NCBI GenBank assembly: GCA_029204225.1
Contig: CM055095.1
Span: 11,319,506 to 11,383,505, forward strand
Source of the DNA: Diphasiastrum complanatum
Lineage: Eukaryota > Streptophyta > Lycopodiopsida > Lycopodiales > Lycopodiaceae
Length of the DNA: 64,000 nt
Direction: 5' to 3'
The position numbers and the translations under genes were made by a program. This document shows, piece by piece, positions 10,750 through 22,102 of the stretch. The notes under the pieces are model-generated. The model was not told the origin of the DNA. It saw nothing but the letters and a program-made list of their open reading frames with translations, and ran no database searches. The first letter of the stretch is position 1. Each line of letters begins with the position of its first letter.

Positions 10750-12040
10750 GGTGAAAGACAATGATCAACTGAGCCTAGAGACCATATTGAAAAACTAGTA
10801 CATTGGACTACTCGATAAGATCAAACCTTGTATGAAGAAGTTTGTATCCTACACGTCATTGCCACAAATCTGTCGAGATGTGATCATTAAAAAAAGAAAC
10901 TAGATCATTCTTGATCTGGAAGTGGAATAGATTCAAGCTAATCATGTGCCACAAGTAACCACAAATCTAGTACTTCAAGTTCCGAGTGTCATCAAACTCA
11001 GACTCGCAAGAAGGCAAAGTTTCTTGAGAAGGACCAATGTACACACAACTTTGAGAATCATCCAAGTACAAGATGTCCAATCAAGAATCCGCACTACGTA
11101 CAAAGACAAAGTGCAAAGCAGAAAGTTCGATAGCAAGATCCAACGGTTCGAGGGTGGAAAATAAAACCATGCCAACAAGGAGTTCACCAAGTGGATGGAT
11201 GTCAAAGTGATCCATCTAAATCACGAGTTTCTCCAAGCAAAGTGGCCAAGTGGAAGTATTGGTCATATCAACTTCCATGTCACTGAACTCGCAAGAAACC
11301 ATAATAGCCTACCGGTTTATTTTGTGGAAGATCCTAAGGGACTTGCGTTACCTGTGTATGCTTATCAACTCAGAGGAGATGGTATACTACAGATGATACA
11401 CACAGTACAATGCTTTGGATGCAAAGGAAGACATCGTCGAGCCGATTGTCCACATGGAGGTGATCCATCAACATTTGAACCTATGTGTGAACAATGCAGA
11501 GTTAACCATCCATGCCTGGATTGTCTAGTACGGAGCTCACAAATAGCTAGGAGGCATTTGGCATATGTAGATCGACATGCACTTGTGTTGTCCATACACT
11601 AAATTAATGTGCTATAAGCGAAAAATCTTAGTGCTGCCTGGGTATGAGATAAGTGAGGAAGAAGTCAATTTGACAAAAGTTCCAAAGTACGCAGATGCAT
11701 CCATATGAAAACCAACAAGAACATCACATAAGATAGAGCTGGTAGAATCTATCAAGCCAATGATAGCTGAGGAAGTCAAGAAATTGGCAACTGATGAAGT
11801 CTAGCGGATTTTATAAAGTCTCTTGGCACAATCATTGCAAAGATTTCTTGTTGATGAATTACAAAGGGAGCCTGTGTCAATAGAGCAACTTGAAAGCAAC
11901 TCAGCACAAAGTCCGAGGAAAAGTGCGACCATGCAGCCTTCAATTGGAAAGTGCAATACCAAGGGGGAGACTAAGGTTGATGATTGTCCTTCAATGAGCA
12001 AGATTCGACCAAAGTCTGATTGATCCACAAAGCAACAAAC
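10750..12040 (+). pseudogene. Gag-like zinc-knuckle retroelement gene, copy 1
   Basis: A plus-strand coding remnant, closely matched by 45735-47140. The best frame (11195-11602) contains EFTKWMDVKVIHLNHEFLQ just upstream, then VYFVEDPKG, and a cysteine-rich part CFGCKGRHRRADCPH followed by MCEQCRVNHPCLDC. The first is CX2CX3HX4C, one residue shorter than the canonical CX2CX4HX4C gag knuckle; the second is a possible extra zinc site. An upstream frame has LLDKIKPCMKKFVSYTSLPQ. This suggests a nucleic-acid-binding gag protein of an LTR retrotransposon, family not recognised. Several frameshifts and stops are present. The element is interrupted at about 12040 by a 4.3 kb block and resumes at 16390. 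Confidence 0.55.
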
Positions 12041-15000
12041 CGTCGTGAAGGAAGGAGGAGGAGGGTCACAAGGAAGGACTCGTGCGCCCAAACGAAGGGG
12101 TAGCGTAGCGTCTCCAAGGTGCTAGCAGACGGATGAGCTAGGATCATCACACCAAACCACTACAAACCGTTGGATCAAAGACATGGCAAATGGACGATGG
12201 AAGATGGGAAAGATATGGGCCATTAGATGGAAATCAGCCATGGGATGGGCTTAAAAGAGGGCCCCGAAGGAATGAAGGGCAAATAAGCCTTCAACTTAAC
12301 TAAAAACTTTCAGTTTGAAATATTGAAAGGGACCCAAAGTCCATAATTGGGATTTCTTCATTAAAATCGTCTTTGTGAGGAATAAGCTCATTTTGCAAGC
12401 AATTCCTTTGGAAAGGGATAACTTTGGCTAGAGGGCAACTTTTTTGGCCATCCTTGGACAAATTGACCTCTAAAATTGGCTGCTCAGAGCCAACGGACAG
12501 AGCAACGTCATAGAGTAGAGAGAAATCTATTATGGGGTGTTTGTATTACCATTTTATTGAGTAGAGTGCAGGTGACCTAGTGATGGACTACATTTGCTAT
12601 TTGGGTACCGTAGGGCCAAATTTAGGGCAATTTTTGGCTAGTGAAACCTGCTACAAATGATACAATGAGACATTATTGCTTCAAAATCATTATTACTTAC
12701 TTCTAACAGGGTAACAAGGTGTTTGGAAGGTGTAAATGCAGTATGGGAGCAAATGGTAGCGGATTTGTGTGGAGAAAGCTAGTATTGGCCACAAAAGTGC
12801 AGTTTGGACGCGTGACTACTCATCATTGGCGACAATTTTGAGAGGGCAAGCAATCACACGTGAGAGGCATGCCGGTTACAGGTGAAAATTTCTTGTTATC
12901 AGATTCAACTTTTGGGGTTAGAACCGACCAATGTCAGGTGGCATTTTGGAGAAACGCTCTCACAAGCATCATCGGCGATGTTATTGTCGAGTCAGGTGAT
13001 AGCTGCATTGACACATGCATCTGTAGCTTGGAAATTTCTCGTTCAGAGAGAAATATGGGCTAGCTTGGAGGTACACACATATTGGCGGTCACGGGTGATG
13101 GAAGTACGAGGTGGTGCCAGTTGGAAGCCATTGGGCAAGATAATGGACTTGCATTGGACGAGTTGCATGTGGGACATGCAGAGGATGAAGAACGGGTCAA
13201 TAATCACACTTTGAATGCTCTTAGTGAGTGCTGATTGTGATGATTTTGCAATTTTGCAGTCAGTAAGTCATTTTAGTTGTGGATCAGTGTATCAAGTTTG
13301 TCATTGAAGAGATACACTTCAACTGCCTATTATGGGTAAGTCAAGTCAATTTGCCATATCGGTATTGCATCAAGGATGCAAATTCCAGTGATGACAGGGT
13401 ACATATCGTTTGGTTTGGGCCATAGAAGATCTCACAGGTTCACTTGGAGGGATATTGGCATGCACAATCATGTGAGGGACTTGATGGTGGCTTTGGAGTT
13501 CACATCTCAGTGTATTTTCAGAGAGTGGTTTGGAACCATTCATAGGAGTAGCTTGGAGCTAGATTGGGAGAATATAGGTGGGCACTACATGGTAGATGCT
13601 CAGATCTTTGTGATCAGGGATGACATTAGGATACTTGATAGGGATAGCACTGCAAGATGACATGGGATGATCATCAGGGGGCAGCTATTTCAGATTGGAC
13701 TTGAGTCATTTGATGGACAGGACTTATAGGTGGGATTCATGATGGAATCAGAAAGCTGCAAACGCAAATGGGCAAAGCATGAAGCTTTGGGAGCCAGCTC
13801 AAGGTTGGAGAGCTAATGGAGATCGCACGGGGTGTGATTGGAGGGCAAACATTGTGGTGAGTGTTTTGTTAGCAATCTACTGTAGGAGACACTGATGGTG
13901 AGGACTTCATGGTGTGCTCATTTGGGAGTACAGGTTGGCATTATAGCAGGGGGCCAGTCATTGGCATTGGCATCGATGGAGAGACATCCACCATCATGGG
14001 CATGGATAAGCTATCTATATCTTTCATGCATTTGGTTGCATTTGCAGGAGTCTAGGCTTGGCACAGGTGTTGGAATTTCCATGGTGCAGATTCTCAGGTG
14101 GTGAGATCAGGGATAAGCTTGGAGAAAGTCACTCAGAGCCATATACCTCAATACAGTCAGGGACACAGTGGTCTCAAGATCCCATGAGCAGCGACTCAGG
14201 GACAGGCTTGCGTTGGCATGGTGTCGGGCGACACATAGCCAAGGAGAGCGAGCAGATGCTACGAGCCAGGTGGAGCAACTGATGCTTTGGAGTTCGACTT
14301 GTGTAGCAGGATGGTGACCAGGATCGTAGACATCAGGTGAGCATAGTATGTCGATGACAAGTCCATTGGGGTGGCACTCAAGGAGATGCTATCGTTGCTC
14401 AGGTATGACATGTCATTTGATGTATGGACGATGTTCTTCAGCTGGTGCATCATGTGTGGTGACCTAGGGACAGGCCAGGCCTACTTGGATGGTAGGTGGC
14501 ATGCAGTGTACCTAGGGTGGTACATATCGTGAGGGCATGGAGTGCATTATGGGGTGATGTGGATCCAGCATGCCCATGGTTGTGAGCGAGCAGGGATGGA
14601 GATGGTTACTTAGGGAGTGACAGTTGATACTTTGGTGAGCGATCAGGTTAGCTACATGGTTATTTGCACAATGATCTCCAGGTTGGCATCACATGTTGTT
14701 TCTATCCATCATTATTTGGTAAGCAGTATGCAGCTTTTGGTTATATCCAGTTGGAGTCTAGTTGCACTATAGGTGGACAGATTCTTGAGGAGCTATCAAC
14801 AGATAATGGATATATGGTTATGGAGCTATTCTACCAGATATGTTATGGATCATAGGCGAGTTGTTCATCATGATAGTGGATCTAGTTTGCATTTGCTTTG
14901 GCTTGGACGCTATGCTGGATGTGTTGGGGAGATAGGCTCCTTGGTGGGAGGCCTATATACTTGGTCAAATCAGAGTTGGCAACGTCAAGCATGGGAAGTT

Positions 15001-16389
15001 GGGCCTACATAGGATGTAGGAGAGGTAGACTATTATCAGTATCTCTGGGAGATGGGCAAGCTACTCAGGTATAGCCTATGGTGAGGTTTGTGTACATTCA
15101 TTCGTTGAGTCCTTGGTAGACTCTTGTGCTTGGAGCATGGCAATGGATGGGGATCAGCTTTCAGGATTTATTGGATAGTTGGATATGCTTAGACATGCAG
15201 GCATCTTGTTATAGGTGCGGGCCATGGTTGGAGACCTGATTTGGAGACCAGTGGTGTAGCAGTGGATCTACATGTGGCACATGTATTGGTATAACAGGAT
15301 ACCACTTGTGGGCAATCCTTGGTCATGTATTTGACACTTTATCATACATGTTGGTTTGCATGAGCGTGTGTGAGCTTGCATTTTGCCTTGTCACGAGGGT
15401 CTAGATCTGAGTCAGAGTTGTATGTGGTTTCACATTTGTTACGTATGAAACAAAGTAGTCATTTTATGCTCATTGACTTGTCATTGTGTCTACTAGCTGT
15501 CTATCTGGTGAGGGTACAATCTTATGGTGGCAGTAAGATTTCCTCAGGTTGAGCCTTAGTCGCTCATTTATGTCAGCTTTACAGGTTTGTGCTTGTAAGT
15601 GTCTGATAGGATGTCAGCCTAGGTAGATGGAGGATGTAAGTCTCATGGTGGCAGTGGGATTTACTTAGTTTGAGCCATGTCGCTCATGTGGTCCACTTGT
15701 GTTCAAGTCGATTGGGGACGAGTCAATTGGTCGAGAGTATGGTAAACTCCCTGTATGAGCATTGTGTTTGCATGATACTTTCTGAGTCAAACCTGGTGGT
15801 TTGTTGGTGTGCTTGAGTGTGAGTCAACTACAGGGTAGCATGGATATGCATAACATCTTTTGGACACTCCAGACATTGCTACAGTTTGCATTTCTTTACT
15901 CCTATCACATTTGAGCTTAAGGGAGAGAGCTGAAAATCAGGTTTTGTTTGATTCAGTTGTATAAGCTTTAAATGTGATATTGTAATTAGTGTATAGTTAA
16001 TTAGATTTACTGTATTTGGTTGTGGCTGGGACGTGACCCATCATTGACTTATCAGTATGGCACTTGTCCCATAGCCAGCTATTTGGGTTAGCTGAGTAGC
16101 CACATGTAGAGAAATTAGTCTTGTACAGTATATTTTTTATGACACTAGCTATACTCAGAGGCATGTTCTGAGTCTATAAGTCTTTTAGCCCATGTTGGGC
16201 CTATTAGTTAGACAGGTGTCTATATTTTAGTGTGTTGACACTTGTCGAGCCCATGCATGTTACTATATGTATAGTTTTTTCTTTGTAATCAATAACTTTT
16301 GTTTTGCCATCTTTGAGAGCTTGAGAGGAGTGGCTATGGTGATTGTGTGATGTGATCTGCATACTACACTAGATTCTATCAAAACTTCA
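12041..16389. other. 4.3 kb ORF-poor block splitting the gag-like element
   Basis: In the sister element, sequence matching 12040 (at about 47140) is followed within about 20 bp by sequence matching 16390. This block is therefore extra here, or was lost there. It looks richer in G and T than its surroundings and has no long frame. Near its start is GCTTAAAAGAGGGCC, TATA-like in position. Near its end are ATGTTACTATATGTATAG and AATCAATAA, like a 3' end. Bases 14977-15520 recur at 17487-18040. It may be a long non-coding retroelement LTR or LARD-like insertion, but I see no LTR pair and no clear target-site duplication. Confidence 0.4.
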
Positions 16390-16560
16390 ACTAAAAGGCC
16401 AAATCTAGGGAATTCAAGCCCAAAGAACCAGATCTGACAATGTCTACACCTTGTCCTCAATTGGTAAGATTGACTGCGGAAGCAAGTCTTCAGGTTAAAG
16501 CATACCACGAATACCTAGATAGACTAAGCAATCAAGCGAGCACGTCCGATTCACATTACT
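16390..16560 (+). pseudogene. Resumed 3' part of the gag-like element, copy 1
   Basis: Matches 47155-47345. The readable stretch is TPCPQLVRLTAEA then AYHEYLDRL; the sister reads TPCPQLIRFCAEE and YHEYLDRQSS. It is only about 57 codons long and of unknown role. It shows that the element was continuous before the 12041-16389 block was gained, or that the sister lost that block. Confidence 0.5.
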
Positions 16561-16861
16561 AATTAAGAGATGGTAGAAACATTAATCGTCATTTGCCTAG
16601 ATGTTTACATAAGATAATAAGTGAAAGCTAATGAATGTGAAATTCATAAATATGTAAATATGTAGAAGCGTGCAATTATTTAAGTTCATTGAATGTTAAC
16701 AAGTTGAAAAGAAAAATGGTCTAATAGATACATTGTTATGTTCATACTTTTTTAACAAAGAGGTAATTTATATTCATATGCAAATTTAGATCTATCAAGT
16801 ATTGGGAGGAAATGTTTATCAAGCATTGTTTCAACCTACTTCTTGTTATTTTGGTATATAG
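16561..16861. other. AT-rich stretch, nothing recognised
   Basis: AT-rich sequence before the CACTA exon. No frame or repeat seen. Confidence 0.5.
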
Positions 16862-17500
16862 GATTCTTTATCCTCATTTAGGGTTGGAGACAATAATCCT
16901 CGTAATGGTCAACGTAGACGACGAATGCAAGACAATGGTCCTCATATAAAGCAATTACCTCATCGTCTACGTCAAGGCTTAAAAGAGATTATGGAAATTG
17001 ATGAGCGCATTAATCAAGAGACTAATGCATCTGGATCTAGCTCATTTAGATCTACTTTTCGCAAACAAGTTCCAAAGATGAAAATGAGCTTCCAATGAAT
17101 GATGAATTTGAAGTCATGGGAGACATGTTGGATGATATGTACAAGAAAAATAGTGCAGCTATACACAATGAGCAAGATGAGGAGACACTTTGTCTAAAGA
17201 AGAAAAGAAATTGCGAGAAGAATCAAAGACCGCATTGTATCCCTGGAGCAAAGACATCTCGTTTGATGACTTCTCTGCTTCTTTTAAATCTCAAGCCAAA
17301 TATAGATGGAGTGACCAAAGCCTCACATCATTATTTGAGTAAAATTTTTTTCATCTACTTGTCATTTTTGCTTTGAATTTTTTTTCACAATTTGGACATC
17401 CAGTGATAATTTTTTTGCAATGACTTCTTTTGTCATGTACAGAATATTGAAAAACAAAATTTTCCCAGAAGGGAATGTCATGCCTAAGACAAGAGCGTCA
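16862..17500 (+). pseudogene. CACTA/En-Spm transposase, N-terminal to tnp2 start (spliced, frameshifted)
   Basis: An acceptor-like ATATAG precedes 16862. The frame has QLPHRLRQGLKEIMEIDERI, then after a shift ELPMNDEFEVMGDMLDDMYK, and after a second shift near 17190 LREESKTALYPWSKDISFDD and YRWSDQSLTSLFE. The last part matches the stretch before the tnp2 domain of plant CACTA transposases (TPLYPG..., GWSDKSFTELLE). An intron at 17339-17442 (GT..AG, 104 nt) joins in phase to ILKNKIFPEGNVMPKTR, the family's LLKDMLPEGNxLP motif. The homology stops at about 17487, where a copy of 14977-15520 begins. The catalytic DDE region is absent. Two frameshifts make it a pseudogene. Confidence 0.8.
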
Positions 17501-18040
17501 AGCATGGGAAGTTGAGCCTATATGGGATGTACGACATGTAGATCATCATCAATATCTCTGGGAGATGGGCGAGCTACTCAAGTATAGCCTATGGTGAGTT
17601 TTGCATACATTCATTCATTGAGTCCTTGGTAGCCTCTTGTGCTTGGAGCATGGGAAATGAATGGGAATCAGCTTTCAGGACCTATTGGATAGATGTATAC
17701 GCTTGGACGTGAGGGCGTCTTGGTGACAGGTGTTGGCCATGGTTGAGGACCTGATTTGGAGACCAGTGTTGTAACAGCAGATCTACAGGTGACAGGTGTT
17801 GTTACGACAGGATACCACAGTTTGCACAAGCCTGGTCATGTATTTGACGTATTCATGTTGGTTTGCATGAAAGTGTGCTTGCATGTTACCTTGTCACGGG
17901 AGTCTAGAATTGAGCTGGAGTTGTATATGGTTTTGCATTTGTTACGTTTGAAACAAAGTAGTCATTTGGATGCTCATTGACTTGTCATGATGTCTACTAG
18001 CTGTCTATTTGGTGAGGGTTTAATATTGTGGTAGCAGTGA
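17487..18040. repeat. Copy of the 14977-15520 segment
   Basis: It starts at GCGTCAAGCATGGGAAGTTG and stays similar for about 540 bp with small indels. Short frames across it are not shared in a way that suggests coding. It is fused directly to the truncated CACTA transposase exon. Confidence 0.8.
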
Positions 18041-18054
18041 GATTCCCACCAAAA

Positions 18055-18596
18055 TTGGTCTAAAATTCAAACTCAAATTGTTTCTCTCCAATTTTTGAAT
18101 TGAGTTCCCTCCATTTGTTGGGACTTACGTTAGAATTAGCTACTATAAATAGGTGCAAACTCGAGTTTGTAAAACATATTTTATCTTCATTTCAATACAA
18201 GCAGATTGGCTCTCTTATGGAATGGATTTGTAAATGTCCTTGCTCATTATCTCTTTTCCTCCATCTCTCATGTTTTCTTTTTATTTGCTAATTCTTAGAT
18301 CTAATTGTTATTGGGATTAAATGTTCTTATGCTTTTTGTGAGAAAGAGAGAGAGAGAGAGAAGCAAGTATCTATCATTGTGGATTTAGCGTGAATGTTTG
18401 TAGTCTTAACTGATAGTGTTAATGGATGTAGGGATAATGTGTAGTGTTAATTGTGGAATTATCTATGCATGCTAAAATTTGATTTACGCTATCGCTCTCA
18501 TGGGATCGAACCTCCGTGTGACGACTACCTTCATCTCCTTGATGCTTGTGTGCTTGGATCTTGGGTTGGGGATAGGATAGGAAATAAAGCCACTAC
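18055..18596 (+). repeat. Diverged gypsy LTR (probably solo)
   Basis: Similar to the array LTR at 52.9-59.6 kb. Shared landmarks are CTACTATAAATAGG (TATA box), CAGATTGGCTCTCTT, a GA-rich run, GTTAATGGATGTAGGG, CTATCGCTCTCATGGGA and an end GCCACTACA. The end matches the LTR/PBS border of the gypsy elements at 43149 and 39067, but no primer-binding site follows here, so it is a solo or 3' LTR. The U3 start is missing. Confidence 0.75.
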
Positions 18597-19429
18597 AATA
18601 TTTTCTCTGATCCAATGTACTTCTCTATCTCAAGGGCTAAATCTGATGTGCAAATATTCTCATGTGTGGTGTCGAAGATCATGAATTCAATGGATAGCCA
18701 TGGGTTAATCAATAGAATGGGGTTGCCATTCTTTGGGCATGTCTAGCTTAATTGTGGTTAAATAATATTATCAATAAATAAAGAAAGTGGTTTAGTTGGA
18801 TGCAAACATGGTCACAATGTCAAATTTTTTTATTTCATTTACTATAGTCTAATTTCACTAATTTCATTCATCCCATAAATCATTTTGTTTTCCACATATA
18901 TGTTAATAGTTCTAATTCTTACTAATTGTGCTCTCTATCTATTCTCTTGATGATATCATGTGTCGCTGCTTTCTCAGATAGTGGATTTGGTTTGCTAGAC
19001 TATGTTTTAGAATTTCTAGTGGAGGTGGCATTAGTCAAATGCCATGACTCATCAATCATAAACTCATATACCTCAAGGAAGCCGATGTCATCGTCATGTT
19101 ATACTCTACACAATATGTTATCACTTGGTAGATTATGGTGAAACTCCAGGACATGGAAATGATAATAGGATATTCCCCTCTAGATCAATTGGAAACCTTC
19201 ACTAGGGAGGGACAAGAATTCAAAGTCAAACTATGTCATATGAATATTAAGGTAGTTATATTGTCAACAATGTTCTATCAATGGGGTAGATATAGCATCA
19301 ATTTTTTTTATGCAAGCGTTATTTTAGATGATTGTATAGATTTTGATCATGCTTGAAGTAGGGCTTTATTTATAGGCCCTAGAACTACCACTACCATTTC
19401 TCTGACCGATAAATCCCTAATCATTTTGA
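18597..19429. other. No recognised gene
   Basis: A few short plus-strand frames (18926-19141, 19135-19356) have no recognisable motif. The sequence is AT-rich with no repeat structure that I can see. Confidence 0.4.
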
Positions 19430-19855
19430 ATGCTTACAATAAAGATAATAATTCTTTTTTTGACATTATTGGACATATTGGATCTTTCTTATTTCAAAGA
19501 GGCCGAGGCTCTTTGCATTTTGAGGAAGGAGCCTCATGAATTTCCTGATATAATTGATTATGATGTTGATGATCTTCTCCCTAGTGTTGAAGATATAAAT
19601 AAGGATGAATTTTTTTCAGAGAAAGATTGCTTGAAAATGGTTGCTGAGGAAATGTGTCAAAAAAAAGATGATCTTCCTTCTGAAGAGGAGTTTCTCAGAT
19701 TTCAAATTCAGCTTGGTTTTCCAAAACCAACTGTCTATACACCAACCTTATTGACATCCAGAGGTGGGCATAATATTGATGGTGAGATAGTAATCAAGGA
19801 AGACAAAGCCGAATGCGTAAGTTTCCAATCTTGTCTTGTACTAGTTGATCTGTAA
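19430..19855 (+). CDS. Duplicated acidic exon, copy 2 (open)
   Basis: This open frame of 141 residues includes HEFPDIIDYDVDDLLPSVED, INKDEFFSEKDCLKM, DDLPSEEEFLRFQIQLGFPK and TVYTPTLLTSRGG. After KAEC there is a GTAAGT donor at about 19815, so the last residues of the frame are probably intronic. An acceptor-like TTATTTCAAAG lies near 19500 and may mark the true exon start. Copy 1 at 9022-9320 has the same exon with a stop. Conservation of the frame and the splice donor in both copies argues for a real coding origin. It may be a host gene exon captured by a transposon or part of a transposon accessory gene. No domain is recognised. Confidence 0.45.
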   Translation: MLTIKIIILFLTLLDILDLSYFKEAEALCILRKEPHEFPDIIDYDVDDLLPSVEDINKDEFFSEKDCLKMVAEEMCQKKDDLPSEEEFLRFQIQLGFPKPTVYTPTLLTSRGGHNIDGEIVIKEDKAECVSFQSCLVLVDL

Positions 19856-20163
19856 TGTCAGATTTACTTTTCATTTTCTCTATTCAGGAAACACTTTACG
19901 ATGATTTTGCGATTCATTGAGAATAGCAGACATCCTCTGTTGGAGAATTTTCAAGAGACCGTGCACTGGGGCATTATCTAAATTTCTTCAAGAATAATGA
20001 GATAAGTTTTGTAAAGAATTTTAGATCATTAAGATCCAAAATATCCCTTTGATATTTGGTTAGAAAGACAAGCAAATCACCAATCTTGCCAATGTAGAAA
20101 AACCAACATCTACACTATGAATGAAATGCAAACTCTAATAGATCTTGTTCAAAATTCAATCTT

Positions 20164-20716
20164 TCAGTTAATCTATTTACAAGCTGTTGTGGCTTTTAAC
20201 CAGTAATTAGGGGTGTGTTTTTATCCCTTAATTGCCTATTCCTAATTACGAAAACGGGACCCCTAGACTAGCAAGAGTTTATCACTGAGAACCTCTCCTA
20301 ATGTTAACTGTCGTTTAAGGGATTGTAAACCCAACCCAACACATCAGAGCATGATACAATAATATTCACGGTCTTTTATAGAATTATCAATGAAATCCAA
20401 TTGCACTCATACATCAGTAGAATATCCAATAGCATTATTCCAATCTAACAAAGAAGAATTTGTATAAACTACTATCAATGATTTAACAAGGTTTGTGCAA
20501 GTATTTAATAACTATGCTCAAAACTCCCACTAGATAACAACTCAGTAGTCAATTACAAGAGTCCTAGAAAGTGCACTTTATACAGTGCCCACATGTTAGT
20601 TGCTTAAAAGGTCTTAGTCAAGGTAAAATCCTCTTGTTGCCTGCAACTTACATGAAGACTAATACCCAAACACTTACAATAGCTCGGCTCTCACCCTTCG
20701 TCTCCTGAACATACTA
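20164..20716. other. No recognised gene
   Basis: After the duplicated segment ends near 20163, this stretch holds no frame, repeat or known motif that I can support. Confidence 0.5.
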
Positions 20717-21052
20717 CTACCTAGACAATGTGATATCCAAAAGCCCCCAATCGATGGCTTCAATTTCATCCAGCCTTGGAGGAAAGCCCATGCTAAAATT
20801 GCCCGGGTCTTCAGGTTTGATTCCATCCAGAATCCGTATAACTCGCTCACAATGCTCATCCCATTCTTCCGTTGTGATATCCCTCATCCTTGGCAAGAAA
20901 AGATAATCAACATTCCAAGCATGCTCAATGTTGTGAAGGAATATCCATGGTTTCAAAATTTTGTATCTGTTTGTTACCTTCCTGCCCATCATTGTTCTTT
21001 GGTGCTTCACCCAGGATTTCCGAGGTACCAACATCTGATCCGCTGCTTGCAC
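20717..21052 (-). CDS. Unrecognised ORF of 111 residues next to the palindrome cluster
   Basis: The frame begins MQAADQMLVPRKSWVKHQRT and contains NRYKILKPWIFLHNIEHAWN, RMRDITTEEWDEHCERVIRI and MGFPPRLDEIEAIDWGLLDI. It has a basic N-terminal part and an acidic, Trp-rich C-terminal part. No signal peptide or membrane segment is visible. The palindrome cluster at 21160-21545 lies just upstream of its start. The family is not recognised; a transposon-encoded DNA-binding or gag-like protein is possible. Composition and length are plausible for coding, but I see no second copy to confirm it. Confidence 0.35.
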   Translation of the reverse strand: MQAADQMLVPRKSWVKHQRTMMGRKVTNRYKILKPWIFLHNIEHAWNVDYLFLPRMRDITTEEWDEHCERVIRILDGIKPEDPGNFSMGFPPRLDEIEAIDWGLLDITLSR

Positions 21053-21159
21053 TACCCCCTCTTGACTACTCTATGGTTGACTATGAACTTTCAACACCGA
21101 ATTATGTTTGGCTTGAAGCTCTTCCACAACTACGCATATGGGCGTTTTGTCATGCGACG

Positions 21160-21545
21160 TTGCCACGCGAACCCGATACTTAATCAAAATTTTCACATTT
21201 TTCAATGCGTGGCTCTGCCATGCGTGGTACATCCATGCCAAAAAATTTCCGGACACCCTACCAGTCAAATCCAGGATGGAGGTAGGTCCGACATTGATTT
21301 TTTTTATCTCATGGCTCTGCCACGCGTGGTAGTGCCATGCAAATTTTTTTAAACCAAAATTCAAAAAAACGAGCACCAACATTGTGCGGCGTGGTGAGGC
21401 CACGCGTGGAAGTGCCACGCAAGGCTGTTATTTAACCGCCTCTCACCTGACATCTGATATTCATTTATTTTGGAGATTTGCCATGCGTGGCAAATTTCCA
21501 GAAAAAAATCCAGAGAATTGTAATTTTACATTGCCACGCGTGGCA
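21160..21545. repeat. Cluster of CCACGCGTGG palindromes
   Basis: Within 390 bp the motif appears as TTGCCACGCGA, ATGCGTGGC, CCATGCGTGG, CCACGCGTGG (three times, at about 21320, 21400 and 21535), GCCACGCAAGG and TTTGCCATGCGTGGCAAA. The longest form is a palindrome TTGCCACGCGTGGCAA. Such arrays of one short motif in both orientations are typical of subterminal regions bound by transposase accessory proteins. The same motif recurs at 8470-8550. Confidence 0.75.
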
Positions 21546-22047
21546 AAATATATTTGTTGTAAGTTTTTTTTTAACTATTTGAACAATATTTCGATAAACA
21601 AACAACCCTATGATAATTTAAAAGTAAATGAATTTTTTTTTAGACTTTAAATAAGTGTGGACTAATAATAAATGATTATTATGTGATCATGATTGTGAAT
21701 TAAAAATCAAATGATCATTGTGCTCTGACGAAATCAATATTGTGCTTCGACTAGAGTGAAGATATGGAGATATTGCTTTAATAGATTTTAAGTATAGTAA
21801 GGATGTTTCAAAAGAAAAATGTTTTTGAAGCGACTATAAATGATCAACGTATGCTCAGTAATTGTTTTCTTTGGTCAATCAATTTTTGCTAGATCTTTAA
21901 TAAGATATAGATTGCATTGAAAACATTTGATTTAAAATGAATCAGAAGTGATTGGTAGATTGAAATCAAGATAAACTTGAAAAATGCAAAAATGTATTAT
22001 AAAGATGCAATAATTACATAAATTATTATTTTATCACAAAAATGATT

Positions 22048-22050
<3 letters not shown>
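21546..22050. other. AT-rich stretch, nothing recognised
   Basis: AT-rich sequence without frames or repeats beyond simple runs. Confidence 0.5.

Positions 22051-22099
<49 letters not shown>
22051..22099. repeat. (AT)n microsatellite
   Basis: A pure AT tract of about 49 bp. It forms the artefactual Ile-Tyr tail of the minus-strand frame above it. Confidence 0.97.

Positions 22100-22102
<3 letters not shown>

Noticed and set aside
12860-15552. Scattered 60-110 residue plus-strand frames
   Set aside because: They overlap in different frames, lack known motifs, and the duplicated part (14977-15520 against 17487-18040) does not preserve them.
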